This document shows positions 1 to 8,962 of a stretch of DNA of 64,000 nt, piece by piece (within the stretch, counting starts at the first letter, position 1; every line of letters starts with the position of its first letter). This stretch comes from an uncultured Eubacteriales bacterium (GTDB taxonomy: Bacteria > Bacillota > Clostridia > TANB77 > CAG-508), in the NCBI GenBank assembly GCA_949288175.1, contig CASEIV010000001.1:1-64000 (forward strand), given 5' to 3'. The position numbers and the translations under genes were made by a program. The notes under the pieces were generated by a model. That model was not told the DNA's origin and made no database searches. It saw only the letters and a program-made list of their open reading frames with translations.

Positions 1-114
1 TTATTAGAATACAAGGCTGTATAGAACAGTCTGTTTATAGAGCAATTTTGAGGGTAAAAAATTTTTTATAAAATTTCCCGAAATAAATTGACACTATCTT
101 TATGTGAAAAATGT

Positions 115-143
115 TTGCATTTTAGGAAAATATATGTTAAAAT
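115..143 (+). promoter_or_regulatory. Candidate sigma-A promoter of secG
   Basis: TTGCAT (115-120) and TAAAAT (138-143) are separated by 17 bases and lie about 115 bases before the secG start. This is a match by eye to the vegetative consensus. The first 110 bases of the window hold no ORF I can support; the final codons of an upstream gene may be present. Confidence 0.45.
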
Positions 144-259
144 AGCAAAGTATAAATTGAGAGATGAAAACCAAGAGAAAGATTGGAAAAAAATTAAAAT
201 TTGGCACAACCAAAATTGTAATGAATTTTCAATTAGAGAAAGAAAGGAATGAGATAAAC

Positions 260-508
260 ATGGAAATAGCAAAATGGATATTGGTTGTTATATATTTTAT
301 AGTAGCATTAGCATTAATCATATTGGCTTTATTACAATCAAAAGAAGATTCAGGATTATCTTCAACAATTACAGGTTCATCAACCAATAACTTCTTTGAA
401 AAAAATAAAAGTAGAACCAAAGAAGGAAAGCAAAAGAGATGGACAGTTATATTATCAATCATATTTGCAATATTAACAATCGTATTAGGAATTATATATA
501 TGGCATAA
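260..508 (+). CDS. secG: Preprotein translocase subunit SecG
   Basis: SecG is the small accessory subunit of the SecYEG translocon in the cytoplasmic membrane and helps polypeptides move during export. The 82-aa product has the usual SecG layout. It has an N-terminal transmembrane helix (about residues 4-22), a cytoplasmic loop rich in Ser, Gly and Thr that carries the LLQSKEDSGLSS motif, and a second helix (about 61-80). The ATG at 260 is chosen because AGAAAGGA lies about ten bases upstream and the product then begins where SecG proteins normally do; the frame could be extended to 164 but that part has no SecG character. It is followed by a terminator-like hairpin and then rnr, the usual Gram-positive order. 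Family assignment is confident. Confidence 0.93.
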   Translation: MEIAKWILVVIYFIVALALIILALLQSKEDSGLSSTITGSSTNNFFEKNKSRTKEGKQKRWTVILSIIFAILTIVLGIIYMA

Positions 509-515
509 AACAAAG

Positions 516-555
516 AAAAGGGATTTTGGGGACGGACTCATTGTTCCCTTTTTTT
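516..555 (+). terminator. Hairpin with T-run after secG (GGGGACGG repeat family)
   Basis: AAAAGGGA (516-523) pairs with TCCCTTTT (545-552), and a T-tract follows. The loop contains the GGGGACGGACTCA motif that recurs in several other intergenic hairpins of this window. It probably terminates secG transcription but belongs to a dispersed repeat family. Confidence 0.6.
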
Positions 556-572
556 GAATTTTTTAAGTTGCC

Positions 573-681
573 AAAGTTGCCAAAGGGGACGGGTTAAAAT
601 GGCAACCTTATTTATATATTGAATAATTTATAATAAAATAGGAAAAGGTTGCCATTTTAACCCGTCCCCTTTGGCAACTTT
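573..681. repeat. Perfect 37-bp inverted repeat between secG and rnr
   Basis: Bases 573-609 are the exact reverse complement of 645-681, with a 35-base AT-only-like spacer between. Each arm contains GGGGACGGGTT and a nested GTTGCCA/TGGCAAC pair. The arms end 27 bases before the rnr start, so a transcript would fold into a very stable stem just ahead of the rnr ribosome binding site. Confidence 0.9.
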
Positions 682-708
682 AGCAGCTAAAAAAAGAAAG
701 GAATGTTA

Positions 709-2925
709 ATGGAAGAACAGGAACTGAAAGTTTTAAATTTAATAAAAGATAAGGATTATGCACCAATGAAGGCAAAAGAAATTGCCATGATTATGCATGT
801 ACCAAAAAGTGAATATAATGAGCTTTTAAATATATTAGGAAAGCTTGAAATGGAAATGAAAATCCAAAAAAATAGAAAAAATCAATATAGACCAGTTGAA
901 GAGGTCTATTATGATGGAATTTATAGAAAGAATCAAAAAGGTTTTGGATTTGTCAAAATAGAAGACCAAGAAGATGAAATTTATATAGCAAAAGAAAATT
1001 CGAAAAATGCTTTGAATGGAGATAGAGTATTAATCGAAATTATTGAAGAAAAAAATAAGGTAAAAAAAGCAGAAGGAAAAGTTGTAAAAATCCTAAAACA
1101 TGAAAAAGATACGATTGTTGGGAGATTTGAAAACAATAAAAATTTTGGATTTGTGGTACCAGATGATAAAAATTTTGGAACAGATATCTTTATCTCGAAA
1201 AAGAATTTTGGAAAAGCAAGAAATAATCATAAAGTATTAGTAAAAATCACAAAATATCCTGAAAAAGGTAAAAAGGCAGAAGGAAAAATTATAGAAGTAT
1301 TAGGAAATGTGAATGAAGCAGGTGTAGATATGTTATCTTTAATAAAAGAACATAATTTACCATCAACATTTCCAGAACCAGTTGTAGAAGAAGCCAAAAA
1401 ATGTGGGAATCAAATTGATGAAAGTGATATTGCAGACAGAAGGGATTTAAGACAAGATATCATCTTCACGATTGACGGAGAAGATGCGAAAGACTTAGAT
1501 GATGCTGTAAAAGTAACTAAATTAGAAAATGGAAATTATAAGTTAGATGTCCATATTGCAGATGTTAGTTACTATGTAAAACCAAATAGCTTATTAGACC
1601 AAGAGGCATTACTTCGAGGTACGAGTATTTATATGCTAGGAAGAGTGATTCCTATGCTACCAAGAGAATTGTCAAATGGAATCTGTAGTTTAAATGCAGG
1701 AGAGGACAGATTTACATTATCTTGTAGTATGGAAATAGATGAAAAAGGAAATGTGATTTCTTCTGATGTATATAAAGCAGTCATTAATGTAACAGAAAGA
1801 ATGACATATACAGATGTACAAAAAATCTTGGATTATATCAATATTGATGAACAGAAATTATCTAGTAATACAGAGATAATGGAATCTAACATACGAAATA
1901 ATGCGAATGTAACGGAATTAGATGTACAAAATAATGCAGATGAAGAAGTTATTCATCGATATAAACCATACATTTCTGAATTTAAATTAATGGAGGAATT
2001 GGCGCTCATTTTAAAAAATAAACGATTAGAACAAGGGTATCTGAATTTAGATATTCCAGAAAGCAAAATTGAATTAGATATGGACGGAAGAGTTACCAAT
2101 ATCAAAAAATATGAAACCACTTTTGCTAATGAGATTATAGAACAATTTATGCTAACAGCCAATGAAACCATTGCAGAAAAATTCTTTTGGTTAGATGCAC
2201 CTTTTATATATCGTGTACATGAAAAGCCAGACTATGAGAAGGTCCAAGAATTAAATAAATTTTTGTTTAATTTTGGATTAAAAATCAAAGCCAATAAAGA
2301 GAATATATATCCAAAAGAATTTGCGAAAATTTTAGAACAAGTACAAGGAAAAGAAGAGGAAAAAGTTGTTTCTAATTTAGTATTAAGAACATTAAAAGTA
2401 GCAAGATATGAAGCAATAAATGAAGGTCATTTTGGAATTGCAAGTAAATATTATTGCCATTTTACATCACCAATTAGAAGATATCCTGATTTATTCATCC
2501 ATAGAGTTATTTCAAAATATCTAGAAAACAATTATGATGTAGAAGAAAATTTTGTAGAGGAATATAAAAAGCAAGCAGAAGAAAGAGCAAAACAATCTTC
2601 TGAAAGAGAAAATATTGCTACAAAAGTAGAAAGAGAAAGTGAAGATATCAAAAAAGCAGAATATATGGAAGGTAGAATTGGAGAAGAGTATGAAGGTATT
2701 ATTTCTTCTGTAACTTCTTTTGGTATTTTTGTTGAATTAGAAAATACAGTAGAAGGTCTCATTCGATTTGACGATTTAGGAGATGAATATTTTATCTATG
2801 ATGAGGAAAGAAAAATGTTAATTGGTGAACATACGAAAACAACCTATAAAATAGGTGATAAAATGAATATCAGAGTAAAAGATGCTAGTAAATTAATGAG
2901 AACAGTTGATTTTGAGAAAATTTAA
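709..2925 (+). CDS. rnr: Ribonuclease R
   Basis: RNase R is a processive 3'-5' exoribonuclease of the RNB family that degrades structured RNA. The 738-aa product shows an N-terminal winged-helix region, two cold-shock/OB segments (YRKNQKGFGFV and FENNKNFGFVV), the RNB catalytic core with the metal-binding DGEDAKDLDDAV motif near residue 260, the HFTSPIRRYPDL motif, and a C-terminal S1 domain (about 645-735). The second ATG (709) is preferred over 703 because AAAGAAAGG ends 7 bases before it. An Asn-rich stretch encoded at about 1840-1950 looks like a lineage-specific insertion inside the RNB domain. smpB and ssrA, often next to rnr, are absent here. Confidence 0.95.
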   Translation: MEEQELKVLNLIKDKDYAPMKAKEIAMIMHVPKSEYNELLNILGKLEMEMKIQKNRKNQYRPVEEVYYDGIYRKNQKGFGFVKIEDQEDEIYIAKENSKNALNGDRVLIEIIEEKNKVKKAEGKVVKILKHEKDTIVGRFENNKNFGFVVPDDKNFGTDIFISKKNFGKARNNHKVLVKITKYPEKGKKAEGKIIEVLGNVNEAGVDMLSLIKEHNLPSTFPEPVVEEAKKCGNQIDESDIADRRDLRQDIIFTIDGEDAKDLDDAVKVTKLENGNYKLDVHIADVSYYVKPNSLLDQEALLRGTSIYMLGRVIPMLPRELSNGICSLNAGEDRFTLSCSMEIDEKGNVISSDVYKAVINVTERMTYTDVQKILDYINIDEQKLSSNTEIMESNIRNNANVTELDVQNNADEEVIHRYKPYISEFKLMEELALILKNKRLEQGYLNLDIPESKIELDMDGRVTNIKKYETTFANEIIEQFMLTANETIAEKFFWLDAPFIYRVHEKPDYEKVQELNKFLFNFGLKIKANKENIYPKEFAKILEQVQGKEEEKVVSNLVLRTLKVARYEAINEGHFGIASKYYCHFTSPIRRYPDLFIHRVISKYLENNYDVEENFVEEYKKQAEERAKQSSERENIATKVERESEDIKKAEYMEGRIGEEYEGIISSVTSFGIFVELENTVEGLIRFDDLGDEYFIYDEERKMLIGEHTKTTYKIGDKMNIRVKDASKLMRTVDFEKI

Positions 2926-3147
2926 GGGATTTTGGGGAGGAACTCAATTTTCCTTTTTTTTAATTTTAAAAATAGAAAAAATATAGAATATAAAGCCATT
3001 ACACAATTTTGTATAAGCTAAATTTTCATAGAAATTTAAAAAGAAAAAAAAATTAGATACGCAAAATTGTTTCATTTTTTTTATATTCTATATTTTTCGT
3101 TTTAATCAAATTCGATAAAGGGAAAAATGAGTCCGTCCCCAAAATCA
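2924..3147. repeat. MITE-like element, short copy (element 1)
   Basis: The ends (about 2924-2960 and 3112-3147) are imperfect inverted repeats carrying the TTTTGGGG motif and TTTTCCC. A second inverted pair inside (ATATAGAATATAAA near 2981 and its complement near 3080) gives a nested hairpin. The interior matches the reverse complement of the element at 24531-24824, so the two are copies in opposite orientation. It starts at the rnr stop codon. Confidence 0.75.
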
Positions 3148-3170
3148 CCCAAAATCACGTCCCCAAAATA

Positions 3171-3204
3171 ATGATGATTTTTCGCTCCGTCCCCAAAATC
3201 ATCA
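3171..3204. terminator. Hairpin downstream of the germination operon
   Basis: ATGATGATTTT (3171-3181) pairs with AAAATCATCA (3195-3204); the loop carries the CTCCGTCCCC motif of the GGGGACGG repeat family. It abuts the stop codon of the last minus-strand gene, so it may terminate that operon. Confidence 0.45.
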
Positions 3205-3381
3205 CTAAGAAATACATAAAGCCACAATGCTTAGTATAATAGAAAATAGTGAAAATACAATCACAAACACACCGCCAAATTTATTTTCATTTTTAAATTC
3301 ATAAATCCCATAACTAAAGGATTCTTTAAAAACATATAGACAAAATAAAATAAAAACAATAAATTCTAAAAAACTAATCAT
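3205..3381 (-). CDS. Small two-helix membrane protein in germinant-receptor operon (candidate D subunit)
   Basis: A 58-codon reading frame begins 12 bases after the gerC stop and is preceded by the near-perfect ribosome binding site AAAGGAGGTCTGT. The product has two hydrophobic helices (about residues 3-19 and 36-57) joined by a short polar loop with Phe, Lys, Glu and Asn. Some Bacillus germinant-receptor operons encode a small two-helix D subunit that modulates receptor function. The position, size and topology match that, but I see no diagnostic motif, so the equivalence is an inference. Confidence 0.6.
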   Translation of the reverse strand: MISFLEFIVFILFCLYVFKESFSYGIYEFKNENKFGGVFVIVFSLFSIILSIVALCIS

Positions 3382-3392
3382 ACAGACCTCCT

Positions 3393-4625
3393 TTAACTTT
3401 CTGTTAATAATGATGAAGAACGAATCGAAGAATCAACAGTTACTTTAAAAAAGCTATCTTTATATTTTTGGCCCCAATTGTAGTTATAAAATTCATCAAG
3501 AGTTAAAAAGTTACTTCTAGCAGTTTTTCCAAAACCATTAATATCAGAATTTAAGGCTTTAGATGTTTTGTATAAATATTCTGTCAAAATAGATTCTAGA
3601 TAACTATTACAAGAATTTGAAATTTGATTCAACATATTATTGTCTAAATAATCAGCACCATCTTCCATAGAATAAATTCTTCCAGTAAAGCGACAATCAA
3701 CAGTGATATATGGCGTTCCATTCAAGATATCGACCTTTATCTCAGGAGTAACTAATGGAGTGACATGCAAATCTATATAGGAGTTGGCTTTATTAGGATT
3801 GGGAACAGAAATCAAGAAACCATCTACTTGATTTCGAATAATAGAAAAACATAAGGTTTCTATAGAATTTAATTCCCCAATCAAAACATCATCTTTAAAA
3901 ACAGCAAGACCTGTATTTTCAGCTGTAGATTGACCAAACAAAGAAGAAGCATTGGATTTTGTGGTAGAGTCATTTTCTGAATTGGTACTTCCTGTATATT
4001 CTGTTGAACTATTTGTAACACCACCTAATATGCCATATGGTTCACAGGAATGGCATATTAAACTATCAAAAAAATCACCAATGGTAGCATTTGCTGTAAA
4101 TCCGGTATAACTACCAGAGGCAGAGAAAACTTCATAATATTTCGTAATTAAGTTTTCAAATAAAGGTTTTGAATGTTCTAAATAATATCTGGCAGATGTC
4201 TTAGAAATAACAATGTTGGTAGAAGGTCTAATTTGTGTATCATTAATTAATGTATAGATTTCATCAGAAATTCCTCGACTGGCAACTTCTTCTGAAAATG
4301 TAATGACCTTACAATGGGAAAGATTAACAGACTTTCCTATATAGGTATTAATTAAATTAATACCTGAACTAATAGAAGAAGCATCAACAGAATAAATAAT
4401 GGAAGGTGCTTGTTCAGAAGTTCCTGACTCAGAAACAGAAGAAGGATTGGTAAATTGAAAACTAATCTGTAAACGATTTTTATCAGAAACATCAATTCCC
4501 ATAGCAACCACTACACTTAAATTGTCAATATTTAAAGTAGAATACGATTTGGAAAAGGCAAGAAGAAACATGATGATTAAAATGACAATAAAGATTTTTT
4601 TAAATAGGTTTTTGGGCATCTGCAT
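3393..4625 (-). CDS. gerC: Spore germination protein, GerC (GerAC) family
   Basis: This is the C subunit of the spore inner-membrane germinant receptor. The 410-aa product has an N-terminal hydrophobic segment (about 8-25), the family start VVVAMGIDVS, and the usual soluble domains, with SKTSARYYLEHSKPLFENL in the middle. Family members are normally lipoproteins with a lipobox cysteine followed by WD; here the hydrophobic segment runs into FSKSYST with no cysteine before about residue 100. The subunit is therefore probably held by an uncleaved helix. A Ser/Thr/Asn-rich low-complexity stretch occurs at about 205-235. The start overlaps the end of gerB by 26 bases, with AAAGGAG close upstream, implying translational coupling. 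Confidence 0.88.
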   Translation of the reverse strand: MQMPKNLFKKIFIVILIIMFLLAFSKSYSTLNIDNLSVVVAMGIDVSDKNRLQISFQFTNPSSVSESGTSEQAPSIIYSVDASSISSGINLINTYIGKSVNLSHCKVITFSEEVASRGISDEIYTLINDTQIRPSTNIVISKTSARYYLEHSKPLFENLITKYYEVFSASGSYTGFTANATIGDFFDSLICHSCEPYGILGGVTNSSTEYTGSTNSENDSTTKSNASSLFGQSTAENTGLAVFKDDVLIGELNSIETLCFSIIRNQVDGFLISVPNPNKANSYIDLHVTPLVTPEIKVDILNGTPYITVDCRFTGRIYSMEDGADYLDNNMLNQISNSCNSYLESILTEYLYKTSKALNSDINGFGKTARSNFLTLDEFYNYNWGQKYKDSFFKVTVDSSIRSSSLLTES

Positions 4626-5715
4626 TCAACTCCTTTTTCTTTCTTTTTTTGAAATATGCGAGGATTAGGAGAGAAATTCCTAAAAATATAGAAATAATGA
4701 TTACCATATAGCGATAAATATAATCCTCAATAAATTTTGAAACCGCATAATTTTTAGGTAGTAAACTAATGGCAAAAATCAGTAATCCAAATACAAAAAT
4801 TAGTGGTTTTTCATCACGAATATTGGTAATTTTTTTAAATATAGAAAGAGATATTTTAGCAACAATACTTAAGTAACAAACCATTTGTAAAATCCATATC
4901 AAAAGGAAGATGGATTCTAATCTTTGGAAAAAGTTTCCGAACTCAATATATCTTGCTGCAGAATATAAAGGCATGATTTGATTTGTGTACATTAAGGAGA
5001 TAAACATGAATAAGATAATAGAAACACATAATAAAAAATAGACGGTTCCTAAAATAATAGAAGTTAGATAAATTTTTTTCATCTTTTGCGGCTCTTTTAA
5101 ATAAGGAGGAAGAAAATATAATAAGGTAATACCACCAAAAGCACCTAAATTACCTAATCCTGTTACAAAAGTGTTAAATAGTCCGTCTCCGAAAATAGGA
5201 AAGATGTTATCCAAAGAAAAGTTTCTCATGTTTGCAATAAATAAGAAAATGATACTAATAATGACTAAAGGAATGATAAATAGATTGACTTTAGCAATAG
5301 ATGAAAAGCGATGGTGTAACGTAATACAAATGACAATAATAAAGGTTAGTATAATAAAAATTAAACTTGTCATAGGATAATATACGATTTTCAAACATTC
5401 ACAAAAATTTCGAAGTAGAATACTGCTACTAAATAAAAAGTAAAAGATAAATACAATACCAATAAATATTTTTAATGTTTTTCCACCAAGATATTCTGTA
5501 ATATCGACAATATCACTTCCAGGAAATTTGATAAGCAACTTATAAATTAAAAACGTTATTAGTAATGCAATAATACCAACATAAATAATATTAATTAAAG
5601 TGGCTGTTTTTGTTGCTTCAAGCATTGTTCTTGGAAGAGCTACTAACGTATAAGCAACAAAAATTCCTAGTACAATACTAATTGCTTCAGCAGCAGTTAT
5701 TTTAGAGGTTTCCAT
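4600..5715 (-). CDS. gerB: Spore germination protein, GerB (GerAB) permease family
   Basis: This is the B subunit of the germinant receptor, an APC-superfamily-like membrane protein thought to bind the germinant. The 371-aa product is almost wholly hydrophobic, with about ten transmembrane segments. It opens with the family pattern ITAAEAISIVLGIFVAYTLVA and contains conserved prolines and glycines such as GLGNLGAFGG. AAAGGAG lies 7 bases before the ATG. It sits between gerA and gerC in the usual order. The 130-base gap to gerA holds three copies of a 31-bp palindromic repeat, an unusual interruption of a receptor operon. Confidence 0.92.
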   Translation of the reverse strand: METSKITAAEAISIVLGIFVAYTLVALPRTMLEATKTATLINIIYVGIIALLITFLIYKLLIKFPGSDIVDITEYLGGKTLKIFIGIVFIFYFLFSSSILLRNFCECLKIVYYPMTSLIFIILTFIIVICITLHHRFSSIAKVNLFIIPLVIISIIFLFIANMRNFSLDNIFPIFGDGLFNTFVTGLGNLGAFGGITLLYFLPPYLKEPQKMKKIYLTSIILGTVYFLLCVSIILFMFISLMYTNQIMPLYSAARYIEFGNFFQRLESIFLLIWILQMVCYLSIVAKISLSIFKKITNIRDEKPLIFVFGLLIFAISLLPKNYAVSKFIEDYIYRYMVIIISIFLGISLLILAYFKKRKKKELNADAQKPI

Positions 5716-5729
5716 ATAAACTCCTTTCG

Positions 5730-5845
5730 TGTCGCATTAGGTTCGTTTGTCTATGCGACATTTTTTCTCTGTCTCAAAAGTGTCTCAAAAGGATCTGATC
5801 CCAATGCGACAAAATGTCTCAAAAGGATCTGATCCCAATGCGACA
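5730..5845. repeat. Three copies of the 31-bp palindromic repeat (gerA-gerB gap)
   Basis: Copy 1 (5730-5760) has the full stem TGTCGCAT/ATGCGACA around the conserved loop TAGGTTCGTTTGTCT. Copies 2 (5781-5811) and 3 (5815-5845) are identical to each other and share GATCCCAATGCGACA with other copies, but their left arms have diverged. Copy 3 ends exactly at the gerA stop codon. Confidence 0.85.
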
Positions 5846-7540
5846 TTATTTCCATTTCATTGAAATATGACCTTGTTTGGTCTCTTTTTTAGAATTTAAG
5901 AATCCAGAACGATATTCTCTTTTTTCAATAGGTGGCAAGAAATAAGAGCTACCTTTTACTTTTTCAAGAGGTGAAACACCTACTGTAAAAGGAACACCAA
6001 AAGATTTTGAATCACACATAGCAATCATATATACGAAAAGACCAAGTGCAATTCCTAAGAATCCACAAAGGTAACCTAAAAAGATAAATATAAATCGGTA
6101 AACTCTTAGATGAAAGCCAAAAGAGTAATCTGGAATGGCAAAAGATGCAGTTCCTGTAATGGCGACAACAATGATTAAAATGGGACTGACAATTCCTGCA
6201 CTAACAGCAGCTTGTCCCATTACCAAAGCACCAACAATTCCGATGGTAGGTCCAATAGGAGATGGAACTCTTAAACCAGCTTCACGGATTAATTCAAAAG
6301 AGAGTTCTAATACTAATAGTTCAAAGATAATAGGAAATGGAACATTGGCACGAGAAGCTAAAATAGAAAATAGTAATTCTGTTGGTAAAATTTCTTGGTG
6401 AAAACTGGTAACGGCAATATAAAGACCAGGTAATAAAAGCGTAATAAATGCAGCTATTAACCTAATCAATTTCGTAAAATTAGAAAAGAGTGCTTTTTGA
6501 TTTTTGTCATCAGGCGAACTTAAAAAATCAGATAAAATACCAGGTGTAATAATCGCATAAGGAGAGCCATTCACAAGAATAATCATTCTACCATCTAATA
6601 AGTAGCTGGCAGCTTTATCAGGTCTTTCAGTAGAGATAAGTTGAGGCATATTTAAATGACTAGAATCAGATATTAATTGTTCTAATTGGCCAGCAGATAG
6701 TAAAGAGTCAACATCCAAATTATTCATACGAAATTTTACTTCTGCAATTAAATCTTCATTGGCAAGACCTGAAATATAACAGACTCCGCATTTTGTTTTG
6801 GTGATATTTCCAATACTTAAATTTTCAATTACTAAATTTTCATTATTGACAAATCTTCTGACAAGAGAGGTATTGGTTCTAATATTTTCCACAAAGGATT
6901 CATGAGGTCCTTTGATAACAATTTCATTGCTAGGCTTTTCGATGCCTCTTTGGTTAAATCCTTTTACTTCTATATCAAAAGCAATGTCTAAGGTATCTAC
7001 AAATAAGGCACAGTTTCCAGAATTGATACCTGAGATAGCATCTTCAAAAGTAGAAACTTGTTTAATCGCATTTTGAGGAACGAGACAACTAGAAATATAG
7101 TTGGGTAAATTAAATTTTTTGACTTTTCGAACGGTAATATTATTGGTAACAGCTTCAGAAATGACTCTATTTTGTGAACTATCAAATAAATTATTTCGGT
7201 TTCTCATCATAAGTGGTTCTAAAATAAATTCATTCATAATTTCTGTATTAATCATTCCATCAATAAAGATAAGAAGAGCATTATATTGTTTTCCTCTAGC
7301 ATTTAAAACAAAATCACGAAAAATAATATCAGAATTAATTAACAGATTATACTTACTTTTTAAATAATCTGTGTTGACAGTAACACTAGGAAAGATTTTT
7401 GTTTTTTCGTTTCCTTCATTTCCTAAAGTACTGTCTGGATATGTTTTTGTGTTTAAATCTTCTACTAAATTAAAATTGTAAGTTTCTTTATTATCAGGTG
7501 TATAAGTAAAAAATGAAGACAATAAATCTTTTAAACTCAT
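5846..7540 (-). CDS. gerA: Spore germination protein, GerA (GerAA) family
   Basis: This is the A subunit of the germinant receptor, recently described in Bacillus as an ion-channel-forming subunit. The 564-aa product has a large N-terminal cytoplasmic region containing ALLIFIDGMIN and the QLISDSSHLNMPQ/ERPDKAASYLLDGR motifs. Four or five C-terminal transmembrane helices follow from about residue 370, with the conserved EILPTELLFSI and RVPSPIGPTIGIVGALVMGQ. The internal ATG at 7540 is chosen because TAGGAG lies about 8 bases upstream; the ten-codon extension has no ribosome binding site. It is the first gene of the operon. Confidence 0.93.
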   Translation of the reverse strand: MSLKDLLSSFFTYTPDNKETYNFNLVEDLNTKTYPDSTLGNEGNEKTKIFPSVTVNTDYLKSKYNLLINSDIIFRDFVLNARGKQYNALLIFIDGMINTEIMNEFILEPLMMRNRNNLFDSSQNRVISEAVTNNITVRKVKKFNLPNYISSCLVPQNAIKQVSTFEDAISGINSGNCALFVDTLDIAFDIEVKGFNQRGIEKPSNEIVIKGPHESFVENIRTNTSLVRRFVNNENLVIENLSIGNITKTKCGVCYISGLANEDLIAEVKFRMNNLDVDSLLSAGQLEQLISDSSHLNMPQLISTERPDKAASYLLDGRMIILVNGSPYAIITPGILSDFLSSPDDKNQKALFSNFTKLIRLIAAFITLLLPGLYIAVTSFHQEILPTELLFSILASRANVPFPIIFELLVLELSFELIREAGLRVPSPIGPTIGIVGALVMGQAAVSAGIVSPILIIVVAITGTASFAIPDYSFGFHLRVYRFIFIFLGYLCGFLGIALGLFVYMIAMCDSKSFGVPFTVGVSPLEKVKGSSYFLPPIEKREYRSGFLNSKKETKQGHISMKWK

Positions 7541-7605
7541 AATGAAATCTCCTAATTCATAACAATACATATTTTTTATTAGAAATAACTGTAACTAATT
7601 TATTT

Positions 7606-7634
7606 TAGTATTGCTAAATTTTTTAAATTTATAC
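7606..7634 (-). promoter_or_regulatory. Possible forespore (sigma-G/F-like) promoter of the ger operon
   Basis: On the minus strand, GTATA (7634-7630) is followed after 17 bases by AATACTA (7612-7606), about 66 bases before the gerA start. Forespore sigma factors favour a G-ATA -35 and CATACTA-like -10, so the match is suggestive; receptor operons of this kind are forespore-expressed. Weak by itself. Confidence 0.3.
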
Positions 7635-7696
7635 TAGTTTTTATATAATAAAAATGATATAATAAAAGCATAGTGTTATGAAAGGAAAACAATAAT

Positions 7697-8845
7697 ATGA
7701 AAGAAGAAATAATCGATAAAATCACTTCAGTGATATTATTTTTGGTTATCATAGGAATTTTTGCCGTTGTGATTGTATTTTCTATTATTGCAATCCAAGA
7801 ATTTTCAGAAGAAGATGAAAAATTTGCATTTGTGGAAAATTCAGGAAATGTTGATACTGTAACAAGTGAAGAAAAAACAGTAGAAGATAATATTGAAGTT
7901 CCAGAAATTGTTGAAAATCCGATTAATTCAATAGAAAAAAGTAATAGTAATGCAAATACAGATTATTCAAATGTACAAGTAGATAAATATTTTTATAATC
8001 AATTAGATGAAAAATCAAGAATTATATATAGAGCTTTTGAAAGTAATAAAGAACAAATGAAAACAGGAACTTATCAAATTGAATTAGGAACTAGTTTTTC
8101 AGATATATTATCTCAAAGTAATGGACAGGAAAAATTAGGAGAATATTATCAATCTGCAATAGAAGCTTATACATATGATAATCCAGAAATTTTTTACTTA
8201 AGCCCTAAAAAAATGTATTTAAATATAGAGACAACAACAAGAGGGGGAACTTCAACATACAATGTATATATTAACTCAGGAAATGAAGCCAATTATTTAG
8301 TAGAAGAATTTAATTCTAAACAAGCAATAGATGAGGCAATAGCACAAATCGAACAAGTAAAAAATCAGATAATACAAAATAAAACGGGAAATACCTATGA
8401 AGATATCAAAATGGTCCATGATTATTTAGTAGACAATATTAGTTATGATAGTAGTTTATCAAAAGAGAACATATATAATATTTATGGAGCATTAGTTAAT
8501 AGAGAATGTGTATGTGAAGGATATGCAAGAGCTTTTAAATATTTGTTAGATGAATTAGATATACCTTGTGTTATGGTAATTGGAACAGCAACAAATTCAC
8601 ATGGAGAAACAGAAAATCATGCTTGGAATTATGCACAATTAAATGGAAATTGGTATGCAGTAGATAGTACTTGGGACGACCCAGTGGTTATAGGAGGAGG
8701 AACTGCAAGTGCAGAATCTAGGTATAAATATTTCTTAGTAGGAAGAGAAGTAATCGACCAAGACCATAGTCCAAGTGGACAATTCACAGAAGGTGGAAAA
8801 GTATTTAGTTATCCAAATGTAACTTATGAAAGTTATTCAAATTAA
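7697..8845 (+). CDS. Membrane-anchored transglutaminase-like protein
   Basis: The 382-aa protein has one N-terminal transmembrane helix (about residues 9-31), an acidic and Asn-rich extracytoplasmic linker, and a C-terminal transglutaminase/protease-like domain. The probable catalytic triad is visible: Cys in NRECVCEGYARAFKYLLDEL, His in ENHAWNYA, and Asp in VDSTWDDP. Such domains act on proteins or peptidoglycan-linked peptides outside the membrane; the substrate cannot be read from the sequence. AAAGGA lies about ten bases before the ATG. It is transcribed divergently from the ger operon. Confidence 0.82.
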   Translation: MKEEIIDKITSVILFLVIIGIFAVVIVFSIIAIQEFSEEDEKFAFVENSGNVDTVTSEEKTVEDNIEVPEIVENPINSIEKSNSNANTDYSNVQVDKYFYNQLDEKSRIIYRAFESNKEQMKTGTYQIELGTSFSDILSQSNGQEKLGEYYQSAIEAYTYDNPEIFYLSPKKMYLNIETTTRGGTSTYNVYINSGNEANYLVEEFNSKQAIDEAIAQIEQVKNQIIQNKTGNTYEDIKMVHDYLVDNISYDSSLSKENIYNIYGALVNRECVCEGYARAFKYLLDELDIPCVMVIGTATNSHGETENHAWNYAQLNGNWYAVDSTWDDPVVIGGGTASAESRYKYFLVGREVIDQDHSPSGQFTEGGKVFSYPNVTYESYSN

Positions 8846-8962
8846 ATATTTGAATGAAGGATAAAAAAATATCGAAAATAAAAATATGTAAATAGATAAA
8901 AACAAAAGGATATAAGAAAAGAAAGGAGTAGTTGTGTAGCATAAGGCGAACAACAAACCAAT

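Noticed and set aside
66..272. Minus-strand frame opposite the secG leader
   Set aside because: No ribosome binding site; it overlaps the secG promoter and start and looks like AT-rich noise.
2926..3200. tmRNA or smpB after rnr
   Set aside because: The usual neighbours are absent; the region is fully explained by repeats and the germination operon end.
5730..5760. tRNA-like T-loop (GGTTCG) in the 31-bp repeat
   Set aside because: The element is only 31 bp and forms a single hairpin; no cloverleaf or acceptor stem is present.
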